DNA of 49,749 nt from Bacillota bacterium (GTDB taxonomy: Bacteria; Bacillota; Sulfobacillia; Sulfobacillales; JAIMBI01): NCBI GenBank assembly GCA_021818685.1, contig JAKATP010000008.1:1-49749 (forward strand), read 5' to 3'. Positions 18,218 to 27,961 of this stretch are shown here, piece after piece (positions within the stretch are counted from its first letter, which is position 1; each line of letters begins with the position of its first letter). The notes under the pieces were generated by a model. It searched no databases. It saw nothing but the letters and a program-made list of their open reading frames with translations, and was not told the origin of the DNA. The position numbers and the translations under genes are program-made.

Positions 18218-19533
18218 TGCGCGCCGTGCCTGACGCCCGCACCATCTGGGAGGCTGCGCGCTCGCTGGGACTTGATCCCCGCCCGGTCCAATTTGAGTCG
18301 GTGCCCGCCTCTGTGCTCTACGAGTTCGCCGCCTACGTGATTCCGGGCCGTATGAGCCACTGGAGCTACGGCAAGGCCTTTTGGTCTATGAAGACCCGTT
18401 ATGACTACGGACTGGCCAAACTGTACGAGATGGTCATCAACTCCAACCCGGCGCTGGCGTTTCTACTTGAAACCAACACCCCCCTGGAGGACGTTTTTGT
18501 CATGGCACACGTGATGGGCCATGTCGATTTCTTCACCCATAACCGCACCTTCGAGCACACCGCGGAGGACATGCCGGAACGAGTGGCCCGTCATGCGGAG
18601 CGCATCCGCCAGTATGAATTCAGCCACGGGCAGGAGACGGTGGAACGCCTGCTGGACGCGGTGCTCGCCATTCAGGAGCACGTGGACGCGAGTCTTCCCA
18701 AACCCCTGTCCGCCGGCCTGCCGCGACGTGCTCCTCAGCAAGCCCAGCCGGACTACTCCGATCTGAATCCGTCGGCGGAGGCGCCGCACACCCCTCGGGA
18801 CATCCACATAAAAGAAGGAACGGAAGACCTCTTGGCTTTCATTGCCGAGCACTCCACCGAACTGGAGGACTGGGAGCGCGACCTCGTGCAGATGGTGCGC
18901 GAGGAGATGCTTTATCTGTGGCCCCAGATCCGTACGAAAATCATGAACGAAGGTTGGGCCACGTTCTGGCACGCGCGATTGATGCGGATTTTGGATCTGG
19001 ACGACGAGGATATCACAAACTTCGCCCGCCTTCACAGCTCCGTCCTGCAGTCGCCGCGCGTTGGGATCAATCCCTATCTGGTCGGCTTTCGACTATGGGA
19101 GCGGATTGCCGAGGTGGAGGGCCTGGACGCTCTGTGGCTCATCCGGGAGGTGGAGGACGATGTCGCCTTCATCCGCAATCATCTTGACCGCGAGACCGTA
19201 GAGGCTCTTGACCTGTATACATTTTCCCTGCATCAGGACGAGGTGCTGGTGGACAGTACGGAGTTCCACAACGTGCGTCAGCGCCTCGTAGAGGAACTGA
19301 CCCATGGTGGTATCCCCGTCATCCATGTGGAGGATGGTGACTACAATCGCCGGGGAGAGCTTTACCTAAAGCATCGCCATGAAGGGCGCGATCTGGACGT
19401 TCCCTACGCCGAGCGGACCCTGCAGCACGTGCAGCGGCTCTGGGGGCGGCCCGTGCACCTCGAGACCCGGCAGGACGAACGCCGGGTGGTCCTGACCTAC
19501 GACGGACGGCAGAGCAGCAAGGTGGTCATCTAA
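18214..19533 (+). CDS. spoVR: SpoVR family protein
   Basis: YEFAAYVIPGRMSHWSYGKAFWSMKTRYDYGLAKLYEMVINSNPALAFLLETNT; NEGWATFWHARLMR; overlaps the yhbH stop. Confidence 0.95.
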   Translation: MMRAVPDARTIWEAARSLGLDPRPVQFESVPASVLYEFAAYVIPGRMSHWSYGKAFWSMKTRYDYGLAKLYEMVINSNPALAFLLETNTPLEDVFVMAHVMGHVDFFTHNRTFEHTAEDMPERVARHAERIRQYEFSHGQETVERLLDAVLAIQEHVDASLPKPLSAGLPRRAPQQAQPDYSDLNPSAEAPHTPRDIHIKEGTEDLLAFIAEHSTELEDWERDLVQMVREEMLYLWPQIRTKIMNEGWATFWHARLMRILDLDDEDITNFARLHSSVLQSPRVGINPYLVGFRLWERIAEVEGLDALWLIREVEDDVAFIRNHLDRETVEALDLYTFSLHQDEVLVDSTEFHNVRQRLVEELTHGGIPVIHVEDGDYNRRGELYLKHRHEGRDLDVPYAERTLQHVQRLWGRPVHLETRQDERRVVLTYDGRQSSKVVI

Positions 19534-19602
19534 CGCCTGGCACCCGCATGGCCGCGCCCGCGGCCCATACCGGGGACTTTTACACCAAGGGAGGGTCATC
19601 CG

Positions 19603-21495
19603 TTGGATCTCAAACAACGTCTTACGCAGTTGCGCGAGGATGAGGCCCAGCTGCACTGGCGGGGCACGTTCTGGAATTATCTGGCGATGGTGCGCGAAAA
19701 CCCCCGGCTGGCTCGCCTGTCCCACGCACGGGTTTACGACATGATCGCGGACATGGGGAGGGTCGGGGAGGGTCCCGACGGGCGTTTGCGGTTCTTTGAG
19801 GAGGAACTGTTCGGTCTTGACCACACCCTGGAACAGTTGATGGATTACCTTCACTCGGCCGCCCGCCGACTCGAAGTGCGAAAGCGGATTCTCCTGTTGA
19901 TGGGGCCGGTGGGCGGGGGCAAGTCCACGATTGTCACCCTCCTCAAACGCGGTCTCGAGGCGTACACGCGAACGGCCGAAGGGGCGCTGTACGAGATCGA
20001 GGGCTGTCCCATGCACGAGGAGCCCCTGCACCTCATCCCGGATGCCCTGCGGCGTGACCTGGAGGCGGAGTACGGCATCTATGTGGAAGGTGAGCTCTGC
20101 CCCGTCTGCCAGCACCGAATCGAACATGAGTGGGAAGGTCGTATCGAGGAGGTGCCCGTCCGTCGTCTCGTGTTCTCGGAGAAGCACCGCGTGGGTATCG
20201 GCACCTTCGCTCCCAGTGACCCGAAGTCCCAGGATATCGCCGAGCTGACCGGGTCTATTGATCTGGCGACCATCGGCGCCTATGGGAGTGAGTCAGACCC
20301 GCGGGCCTATCGGTTTGACGGGGAGCTCAACATTGCCAATCGGGGTCTGATGGAATTTATCGAGCTCCTGAAGAGCGATGAGAAGTTCCTGTATGGTCTC
20401 CTGACCCTTTCGCAAGAGCAAAATATCAAAACGGGCCGATTCGCGCTGATTTACGCCGACGAAATGGTGCTGAGCCACACTAACGAAGCGGAGTACCGTC
20501 AATTTGTGGCCAATAAGCGCAACGAGGCCCTCAGAGACCGCATGATCTTGGTCCGGGTCCCGTACAACCTCCGGGTCAGCGACGAGGAGAAGATCCATGC
20601 GAAACTCATTCGCGAGTCGGGGTTAGCCGACGTCCACCTGGCCCCCCATACCCTGCGAGTGGCCAGCATGTTCGCCGTTCTCTCCCGCCTCAAGGATTCC
20701 AAAAAGCAGGGCCTCTCGCCGATGAAGAAACTGAAGCTCTATGACGGGCAGTCCGTGGAGGGCTATACCTCAAAGGATGTTCGTGAGCTCAGGGAGGAAC
20801 ATCCCGAGGAGGGGATGGACGGCGTTTCGCCGCGCTACATCATCAACCGCCTCGCGACGGCCCTCGTCCAGCCTGGTGTGAGGTGCATCAACCCCATCGA
20901 TGCACTCCGGACCTTAAAGGATGGCCTCGAGCAGCACACCGGCATATCGGCGGAGGAAAAGGAACGCCTACAGAACCTGATTTACGAAACGCGCAAGGAG
21001 TATGACGAGCTGGCCAAAGTGGAAGTGCAAAAGGCGTTCGTCTACTCGTTTGAGACGTCGGCCCGGGCGCTCCTGAACAACTACCTGGACAACATTGAGG
21101 CCTATATCAACAAGACCCGTCTCACGGACCCAATCACGGGCGAGGAGCTGGAACCGGACGAGAAGCTGATGCGGTCTATCGAGGAGCAGATCGGCATCAC
21201 CGAAAACGCGAAACGCGCGTTTCGCGAGGAGATCTTGATCCGCATTTCATCGCTGGCCCGCCGCGGTCTTCACTTCGACTACACTGCCCATGCGGGGCTG
21301 CGAGAGGCGATCGAGACCAAGCTGTTTACCGATCTGAAGAATGTGGTCAAGATCACGACGTCCACCAAAGCTCCCGACCAGGAGCAACTCCGCAAACTGA
21401 ACGAGGTGGCGGCCCGGCTGACAGAGCAACACGGGTATTGCTCCGACTGCGCCAACGCGATCCTCCAGTACGTAGGGACGCTTCTTGGTCGCTGA
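19603..21495 (+). CDS. prkA: PrkA family serine protein kinase / AAA protein
   Basis: LLMGPVGGGKSTIVTLLKRGLE, YEIEGCPMHEEPLHLIP, CPVCQHRIEHEW, LKSDEKFLYGLLTLSQEQNIK; TTG start. Confidence 0.95.
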   Translation: MDLKQRLTQLREDEAQLHWRGTFWNYLAMVRENPRLARLSHARVYDMIADMGRVGEGPDGRLRFFEEELFGLDHTLEQLMDYLHSAARRLEVRKRILLLMGPVGGGKSTIVTLLKRGLEAYTRTAEGALYEIEGCPMHEEPLHLIPDALRRDLEAEYGIYVEGELCPVCQHRIEHEWEGRIEEVPVRRLVFSEKHRVGIGTFAPSDPKSQDIAELTGSIDLATIGAYGSESDPRAYRFDGELNIANRGLMEFIELLKSDEKFLYGLLTLSQEQNIKTGRFALIYADEMVLSHTNEAEYRQFVANKRNEALRDRMILVRVPYNLRVSDEEKIHAKLIRESGLADVHLAPHTLRVASMFAVLSRLKDSKKQGLSPMKKLKLYDGQSVEGYTSKDVRELREEHPEEGMDGVSPRYIINRLATALVQPGVRCINPIDALRTLKDGLEQHTGISAEEKERLQNLIYETRKEYDELAKVEVQKAFVYSFETSARALLNNYLDNIEAYINKTRLTDPITGEELEPDEKLMRSIEEQIGITENAKRAFREEILIRISSLARRGLHFDYTAHAGLREAIETKLFTDLKNVVKITTSTKAPDQEQLRKLNEVAARLTEQHGYCSDCANAILQYVGTLLGR

Positions 21496-21538
21496 CGCCG
21501 CGGGGGGTGAGCGAGATCTCGACATAGAGGAGAAGCGC

Positions 21539-21573
21539 GGGCAGGCCGGGTCGTGATCGTACCCAGCCTGCCC
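21539..21573 (+). terminator. Strong hairpin downstream of prkA (candidate terminator)
   Basis: GGGCAGGCCGGGT-cgtgatcgt-ACCCAGCCTGCCC, 13-bp arms with a single mismatch. Confidence 0.5.
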
Positions 21574-22118
21574 ACTGATCGTACCCGGGTCTTCCCGGAG
21601 AGCGCCGGCTGGCCACTCGGCGGAGCTTGTTCGCCTGAGGCGAAGGTCCTGGCTTTCCGGATGCGGCGCGGACAGCCAGGGTCCGCGGCCGATGCGTGCG
21701 GGGCGGGACGGAGGGGGAGGGCGGACGCGATGCGCTGGGCGCGTCCCCCTTGACCAAGGCACCCAAGTCCGTCCAAGGCGCGGGGAACCCTGCCCTGGTG
21801 TCGATTGCCCGGCCGTCTCCTCCTTCCCGCACTTCCCGCGCACTGTGAGGAGGGGAGGACCCATGATACGGTCTTCGGGTCAGCCCTGTCCTTCCGGTCG
21901 CCATTATCGGCCAGACGACCGACGGGTACGCAGATGCTCCGGTCACGGGGTTCTTCCGCGAACGGGCGGACGGCGCGGCGGCGTGCAACGGGATCACGTG
22001 CGGCGCCCACTACACGGGGCTACGCTCGCGCCCTATAGGCGCCGGGACACGACCCCCACTGTCCCTTGGGGACGGGTCATCCTTCCGGGCTCGGTATAAT
22101 GACGGCGAGGAACGTGAG

Positions 22119-23369
22119 GTGGTCCGGATGTGGTGGAGCCGCCGCTTTGAGCGGGAGCCGGTCTTCTGGCCGGAACTGGTTCGTCCCGTGGCGTCGGCGC
22201 CGTGTCGCCTGACGGCATGGGGCGAGGCGGCCGCGGCGATCCCCGACTGGCTGTCCGCGTTCCCCGGAGACGTCGAGGCAGAGGTGGGCTGGCCTCGCGC
22301 TCCGGCCGATACGGCCTCCCTGGTGGCACTGCTGGGCCTGGGCGATCTCCGCGAACTGGATGTCCGGGCCGGAGTGGAGACGCGCATGCGATGGTGGGCG
22401 CCGGGCCGTCTTCAAATTCGGGCACCCCGGGAAGCCCGGTTCTGGCGGGGCCTTCAGGCACGTTTTCGCGATCCGGGCCGGGTGGAGGCGGAGGTCCGGT
22501 GGCTGCAGGGGCACCGACGCCATGAAGCCTGGTTGATGGGACGTACGGCGGGGCTGGAGATGATCGATGGGCGCGGTTATCGCGAATGGACACTCTGGGC
22601 CGATGTCCTGCCGGCCCCGGACCTGGCGCCCGAAATCCGGATGCTGGGTCCCAACCGCTTGACGGCGCGGATTTCGCACCTGCGGCCGAAATCTTTCGAT
22701 CTGCCGCGCGAACCGGCTCGAGTGCGCCGCTGGCTCTTGCATTGGGAGGGCTATGGTCCCCTGCATCGCGACCGCATACCGCGACTGCTTCCCTCCTGGC
22801 ACTATCGTGTCGCGTGCACTGTCTCGGCCTTCGGACACCCGATCCGGCTGGAAGAAGCCCATACGTTGGGGAAGGATCCCTCCGTACGTCTTGAACTGGA
22901 AGCGGGCGTGCGGGACGGCGTGTTTTCTCCCGGCGAGATGCGGGCCATGGTGCGGCGGGTCGGGGTCGGCCGGAGCTTTTGGCATCCGGAAGCGCTTCCC
23001 CGCGATCCGGTGGAGCTATTTGCACTCTGGCAGGCGCGCGCGGCGGCGCACGAGCTATCCACACGGCTCAGACGGCCCGAGCTCGTGAGCGGCGGCCCGC
23101 GGCCCGTGTGGTGGATCCGCTGGCCGGGTTCGGAGGACGGCCTGTGGTTCGCCGCGCATCCCCGCTGGCCAGAACAGGCCTTTTTGGTGCGCTATCCCGC
23201 GGTGGGACCATATGCGGCCCGCCTTGAGGTGCGGTGGGGATGGCACGGTCCCCGGCTTCTCTATGCGGCGGGCTCGCTTGGCGACGACCTCCGCGGACTT
23301 CGGGGTGCGGAGAGTGTCCTTTTGACGTGGTGGGAGGGGCTTAGCGCCGTGGCGCCCGAGCTCCTCTAG
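22119..23369 (+). CDS. Uncharacterised tryptophan-rich protein (417 aa), no recognised family
   Basis: Long ORF preceded by CTCGGTATAAT at 22091-22100 and SD-like gaggaacgtgaggtgg; about 27 Trp residues counted; sensible protein composition. Confidence 0.7.
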   Translation: MVRMWWSRRFEREPVFWPELVRPVASAPCRLTAWGEAAAAIPDWLSAFPGDVEAEVGWPRAPADTASLVALLGLGDLRELDVRAGVETRMRWWAPGRLQIRAPREARFWRGLQARFRDPGRVEAEVRWLQGHRRHEAWLMGRTAGLEMIDGRGYREWTLWADVLPAPDLAPEIRMLGPNRLTARISHLRPKSFDLPREPARVRRWLLHWEGYGPLHRDRIPRLLPSWHYRVACTVSAFGHPIRLEEAHTLGKDPSVRLELEAGVRDGVFSPGEMRAMVRRVGVGRSFWHPEALPRDPVELFALWQARAAAHELSTRLRRPELVSGGPRPVWWIRWPGSEDGLWFAAHPRWPEQAFLVRYPAVGPYAARLEVRWGWHGPRLLYAAGSLGDDLRGLRGAESVLLTWWEGLSAVAPELL

Positions 23370-23660
23370 CGGCACGTGGTCCCGCGGTCGCGCCGAGACC
23401 GAGGGGTCCTTTCTCGTAAAAGTAAAGGGAGTAGAGATAGGGGTCCACGACCGCACGGTAGGCTTTGATGATGCCAATCTGCTCGAGCCGCGCGATACGC
23501 TGTTCCACGTCGGCGGGCTCCAGTTCGAGATCCTCGGCCAGCACTTCCACCGGGATGCGGGCGTTGTCCACCAGTCGCTCCATAAGCTCCCGGTCCTTCG
23601 CATCGGTCTCGTACGCCTCAGCCACGCGCGGGTCCTCCTCTAAGTGCTGAATGTCCACCT
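23341..23660 (-). CDS. Small Lrp/AsnC-type winged-helix protein
   Basis: VDIQHLEEDPRVAEAYETDAKDRELMERLVDNARIPVEVLAEDLELEPADVEQRIARLEQIGIIKAYRAVVDP; likely GTG start near 23660 rather than the track ATG at 23754. Confidence 0.7.
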
Positions 23661-23710
23661 GAGGCGCCGGACGGGACCCATAACGGAAGGCCCGGCGCCT
23701 TGTCGGAGCC

Positions 23711-24382
23711 TTACGGGTGCCAACCGCCGTTCTGCTGGGGCTGGCGGAGCTCATCCAGGAGTTGGCGCAGAAATCCGACTTCCCAGGCCAACCGCTGGCT
23801 TACCTGGCGCTGTTCCAGAAGCTCTTGCTGATCGGACGGCTTCATCGGGAGCCGCTGGGCAATCCAATAGGAAAGCGCTTCCGGCTCCGTCGGGACCGCC
23901 CCGCGCGCCTCCTCCGCGTCCACGAGAAAACTTTGATACTCCGACGCGAGCGCATAAGCTTCGTCGCGCAGGACCCGGCCCGGACGTTCCTCCACATCCG
24001 GCTGGAAGCGCACCTGCCCCACCAGGAGACCGCCCGCCTGGCGGTAAGACAGCAGGCTGAAGCGTCCCGTCCCCACGACTCGGATGAGCATGCGCCCGTC
24101 CTCAAACACCTCGTGTTCAAGAATCCGGGCCAGTGTCCCGATGTTGTGCGGCTCCTGTGGCCCGCCCACCTCCGGACCCGACCGGATGGCTACCACCCCG
24201 AAGGCCGCATCGCGGTCCAGGCAGTCGCTTACCATCATCCGATACCGGTCTTCGAAGACGTGCAGGGAAAGGCGCGTGCCCGGAAACAGGACGGCGTTCA
24301 ACAAGAACAGGGGGACGGTAATGGTATCGCGCGAAACGGCCACGGCATCCTCGCTTTCGCAAAACCTGGCGTCACTCCCCAT
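23711..24382 (-). CDS. Lon N-terminal (substrate-binding) domain protein
   Basis: ITVPLFLLNAVLFPGTRLSLHVFEDRYRMMVSDCLDRDAAFGVVAIRSGPEVGGPQEPHNIGTLARI; no ATPase domain. Confidence 0.88.
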   Translation of the reverse strand: MGSDARFCESEDAVAVSRDTITVPLFLLNAVLFPGTRLSLHVFEDRYRMMVSDCLDRDAAFGVVAIRSGPEVGGPQEPHNIGTLARILEHEVFEDGRMLIRVVGTGRFSLLSYRQAGGLLVGQVRFQPDVEERPGRVLRDEAYALASEYQSFLVDAEEARGAVPTEPEALSYWIAQRLPMKPSDQQELLEQRQVSQRLAWEVGFLRQLLDELRQPQQNGGWHP

Positions 24383-24515
24383 TTTACAAAATCGGGCCCC
24401 GCGGTGCCAAACCGGATTCCGTCAGACCCGAGGCCGAAAGTTGCCTTTCCACGTCGGTGTTGCCACCATAGGGTTGAGTGGTTTCCAATCGGTGCCGCGT
24501 GTGGGGAGCGTCGTC

Positions 24516-25682
24516 ATGAGTTATGACCTGACCGATGAGCAGCGCCTGTTTCGTGATACGGTGCGGCGGCTCGCCCGCGAGCGGGTGGAGCCGCGTGCGG
24601 CGGATATTGACAGCACGGGTGCCTACCCTTTCGATGTGTATCACCTGTTTCAAGAGTACGGGCTTTTGGGCCTCGGGATGCCGGAACCGTACGGTGGCGG
24701 TGGTGCTGATCTGCTTACCCTGACCATCGCCATCGAGGAGGTGGCGCGCGTCTGCGCGACCTCAAGCCTCATCATCGCGGCGCAGCATCTGGGTGCCATG
24801 CCGTTGATCCTGGCGGGGACCCCGGAGCAGAAGGAGCGCTTTCTGCGTCCCATTGCCACCGGGGAACACATGGCGGCGTTTGCGCTGACCGAACCCGAAG
24901 CGGGTTCGGATGCCGCCGCGGCGCGGACGCGCGCCGTGCCGGAGCCCGGGGGCGGATTCTCCCTATCCGGCCAGAAGGTGTTCATCACCAACGGAGGCCT
25001 GGCCGATACGACGATCGTGTTTGCCGCAACCGGCGCTCGGAGCGGCGCTTCCGGGATGAGCGCCTTCGTGGTCGACAAGGGTATGCCGGGTTTTAGCGTG
25101 GGCCGGGTGGAAAAGAAGCTGGGCATTCGGGGATCGCAGACCGCTGAGCTGCGCTTTGACCACGTGCATGTCGATGCCGATCGGCTCCTCGGGCAGGAGG
25201 GCGACGGATTCAAGATTGCCATGCGGACACTGGACCGCACCCGCCTCGGCATTGCGGCGCAGGCGCTCGGCATCGCGCAGGGGGCGTTCGACCTGGCTTT
25301 CGCGCACGTCCGCGAGCGGCGGCAGTTCGGCCGCGCGCTTACCGACTTTCAGGGCTTGCAGTGGATGCTCGCAGACCTGTCGGTCCAGATCGAGGCGAGC
25401 CGGCAGCTCCTGTACCGGGCCTCGGAGGTCGTGGAACGCGCAGGATTTGCCATTGAGTCCTCCCGGGAGGTCACGCGCCTGTCGGCCATGGCCAAGCTTC
25501 AGTGTTCGGACACCGCCATGCGTGTGACCACCGAGGCGGTCCAGCTGTTTGGCGGTTATGGTTATATCGAAGACTACCCGGTCGCTCGTATGATGCGTGA
25601 CGCCAAGATCACACAGATTTATGAGGGGACCAACCAGGTGCAGCGCATCGTCATCTTCCGAAATCTGGAGGCGGACGCGTGA
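24516..25682 (+). CDS. Acyl-CoA dehydrogenase
   Basis: FALTEPEAGSDAAAARTRA, VFITNGGLADTTIVFAAT, LGIRGSQTAELRFDHVHV, QLFGGYGYIEDYPVARMMRDAKITQIYEGTNQVQRIVI; ATG at 24516 inside a longer track ORF. Confidence 0.96.
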   Translation: MSYDLTDEQRLFRDTVRRLARERVEPRAADIDSTGAYPFDVYHLFQEYGLLGLGMPEPYGGGGADLLTLTIAIEEVARVCATSSLIIAAQHLGAMPLILAGTPEQKERFLRPIATGEHMAAFALTEPEAGSDAAAARTRAVPEPGGGFSLSGQKVFITNGGLADTTIVFAATGARSGASGMSAFVVDKGMPGFSVGRVEKKLGIRGSQTAELRFDHVHVDADRLLGQEGDGFKIAMRTLDRTRLGIAAQALGIAQGAFDLAFAHVRERRQFGRALTDFQGLQWMLADLSVQIEASRQLLYRASEVVERAGFAIESSREVTRLSAMAKLQCSDTAMRVTTEAVQLFGGYGYIEDYPVARMMRDAKITQIYEGTNQVQRIVIFRNLEADA

Positions 25683-26974
25683 AGGAATGGCAGCGGATCG
25701 CACAGTTGTCCCATCGGACTGACGGCAGCGCGACGATTCTCGGGTGGGTGACCCATCACCGCTCCTCCGGTCGCATCCAGTTTGTGACCATTCGTGACGG
25801 GACGGGGGAGGTCCAGGGGGTGGTGCGGGCTGACGAAGTTAGCGCCGAGACCTGGGAGACCACCCGCGCCCTGAGCCAGGAAGCGGCTGTGAAGATCTCG
25901 GGCCAGGTCCGCGCCGATCCCCGAGCACCCGGGGGCGTGGAACTCGTGGTAGCGGGGTTAGAGCTCGTGGGCGCGTCCGCTGACTATCCCTTGACACCGA
26001 AAGAGCACGGCACCGACTTTTTGATGGAGCACCGGCACCTGTGGGTACGGACGCCGCGACAGGCGGCCATCTTGCGGCTTCGGGCCCGCATCATCCACGC
26101 CATCCGGGGATTCCTGGACGATCACGGCTTTGTCCTGGCGGACCCGCCCATCATCACGCCGGCGGCTGCTGAAGGCACCACCACCCTCTTTGGCCTCGAT
26201 TACTTTGGAGAGCCTGCCTACCTCTCCCAGAGCGGGCAGCTTTACATGGAAGCGCTGGCCATGGCGCTCGGCCGTGTGTATTCTTTCGGCCCCACCTTCC
26301 GGGCCGAGAAATCAAAAACCCGTCGGCATCTGAGTGAATTTTGGATGGTGGAGCCGGAGATGGCGTTTTGTGACTTCGAGGAGAATCTCCTCTGGCAGGA
26401 GGAGCTGGTAACCTACGTGGTGGAGGAGGTTCTCCGCCACGCGCCCAGAGAGCTTGAGATCCTCGGGCGCGATCAGGAGCCACTCCGGAAAGTGCGGCCG
26501 CCGTTTCCCCGCCTCTCTTACGATGAGGCGCTCGAGCGCCTGGCGGAGGCCGGCATGCCTCTGACATGGGGGGAGGATTTCGGCGCCGCCCACGAAACGT
26601 ATCTGGGAGGGCTCTACCCAGCACCCGTTTTTATTCACCGATTCCCGGCCGCGCACAAGGCGTTCTACATGAAGCCAGATCCCGATCGTCCGGAGGTCGT
26701 CCTGGCGGCAGACTTGTTGGCGCCCGAAGGATATGGGGAAATTGTCGGCGGCAGCCAGCGCATCGACGACCTCGATTTGCTGGAACGACGACTCTTTGAA
26801 CATCATCTGCCCGCCGATACCTACGCCTGGTATTTGGACCTGCGCCGCTATGGCAGTGTGCCCCATTCCGGATTCGGACTCGGTGTCGAGCGCCTGGTGG
26901 CCTGGATCGGCAGGCTCGAGCATGTGCGGGAAACCATACCGTTTGCTCGGACGTTGACGCGGGTATGGCCTTAA
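25679..26974 (+). CDS. asnS: Asparagine--tRNA ligase
   Basis: Class II motifs: VYSFGPTFRAEKSKTRRHLSEFWMVEPEMAF and GFGLGVERLVAWIGRLEHVRETIPFARTLTRVWP; N-terminal OB-fold. Confidence 0.92.
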   Translation: MKEWQRIAQLSHRTDGSATILGWVTHHRSSGRIQFVTIRDGTGEVQGVVRADEVSAETWETTRALSQEAAVKISGQVRADPRAPGGVELVVAGLELVGASADYPLTPKEHGTDFLMEHRHLWVRTPRQAAILRLRARIIHAIRGFLDDHGFVLADPPIITPAAAEGTTTLFGLDYFGEPAYLSQSGQLYMEALAMALGRVYSFGPTFRAEKSKTRRHLSEFWMVEPEMAFCDFEENLLWQEELVTYVVEEVLRHAPRELEILGRDQEPLRKVRPPFPRLSYDEALERLAEAGMPLTWGEDFGAAHETYLGGLYPAPVFIHRFPAAHKAFYMKPDPDRPEVVLAADLLAPEGYGEIVGGSQRIDDLDLLERRLFEHHLPADTYAWYLDLRRYGSVPHSGFGLGVERLVAWIGRLEHVRETIPFARTLTRVWP

Positions 26975-27050
26975 GCTTTAGATCGGGACGGTCTAGGGTC
27001 GGACCGCTTTGGTCCTGAAGGCGACGACCTGACCGGGAACAGGAGGGGGA

Positions 27051-27884
27051 ATGGGGGTAGGAGATTCGACCCGTCCATCCATCGGGGCCGTGCTGAAGGC
27101 CCGACGCGAAGAGCGGGGCGAGACGTTTCGCGACGTCGAGAATGCCACCAAGATCCGGACCCGCTATCTAGCAGCCCTGGAAGCGGACGATATCGAGATG
27201 TTGCCAGCGGAAGTGTACGCCCTCGGGTTCCTGCGGTCGTACGCGCGGCATCTGGGCCTTGATGCGGAAAGCCTCGTACGCGCGTGGCGCGCCCGCCTAA
27301 AAGAGGTGGCGCCGCCCGAGCCGCCATCACCGGCCTATACCGCGCCTCCGGTGGCCGAACCACCGCCAAGGCCCGCCGAGCGTGAACGTCGGCGGCGAGA
27401 GGCGGTCCGCCCGCCGCGCCCTGCCGGAGTGGTGGTAGCGGCGGTCGCCCTGGTTCTTATCCTGGTCGCCGTCCTTTACGGCATCCGCCATCATGCGCCC
27501 GCCGCACCGGCAGCGGTGTCGCACCCGAGCCCCGCGGCCCGATCGTCGCGGCATCATCACCACTCGGCGTCCAGTTCCGGCCCTACGCTGGCGACGACCG
27601 TCAACACGCCGAGTCAACTCACAATGACGATCAAGAACGCATCCCCGGCCCTGACCCTCGCCTTCAGCGGCAACTGCTGGGTCGAGGTGTGGGTCAACGG
27701 GGTCACACAGAATCCCTATGGCCATACGTACACGGCAGGTCAGACCTTCAGCGTATCGGGCTCGCAGTCCGTGGAGGTGCGGCTCGGCAATCCGGGCGTC
27801 GTGCAGGCCACGGTCAATGGCCATACCCTCGGCCCCATAAGCCAAGGCCTGGTCCGGAACCTGCTGGTCGAGACCGCGCCCTGA
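27051..27884 (+). CDS. RodZ-like HTH membrane protein with DUF4115-type C-terminus
   Basis: IGAVLKARREERGETFRDVENATKIRTRYLAALEADDIEMLPAEVYALGFLRSYARHLGLD; one TM helix (AGVVVAAVALVLILVAVLYGI); WVEVWVNG...VEVRLGNPGVVQATVNGHTLGP. Confidence 0.88.
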   Translation: MGVGDSTRPSIGAVLKARREERGETFRDVENATKIRTRYLAALEADDIEMLPAEVYALGFLRSYARHLGLDAESLVRAWRARLKEVAPPEPPSPAYTAPPVAEPPPRPAERERRRREAVRPPRPAGVVVAAVALVLILVAVLYGIRHHAPAAPAAVSHPSPAARSSRHHHHSASSSGPTLATTVNTPSQLTMTIKNASPALTLAFSGNCWVEVWVNGVTQNPYGHTYTAGQTFSVSGSQSVEVRLGNPGVVQATVNGHTLGPISQGLVRNLLVETAP

Positions 27885-27961
27885 CGCATGAGGCGGGCCA
27901 CGACCGGTGAGGATCCCAACCGGGGGCGATCAGCGTCGGGACCCTATGGACGTGGTTTCTC

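Noticed and set aside
23341-23754. N-terminal extension of the AsnC-like ORF to 23754
   Set aside because: The extension overlaps the Lon-domain gene and is Arg/Pro-rich; the domain begins at the GTG near 23660.
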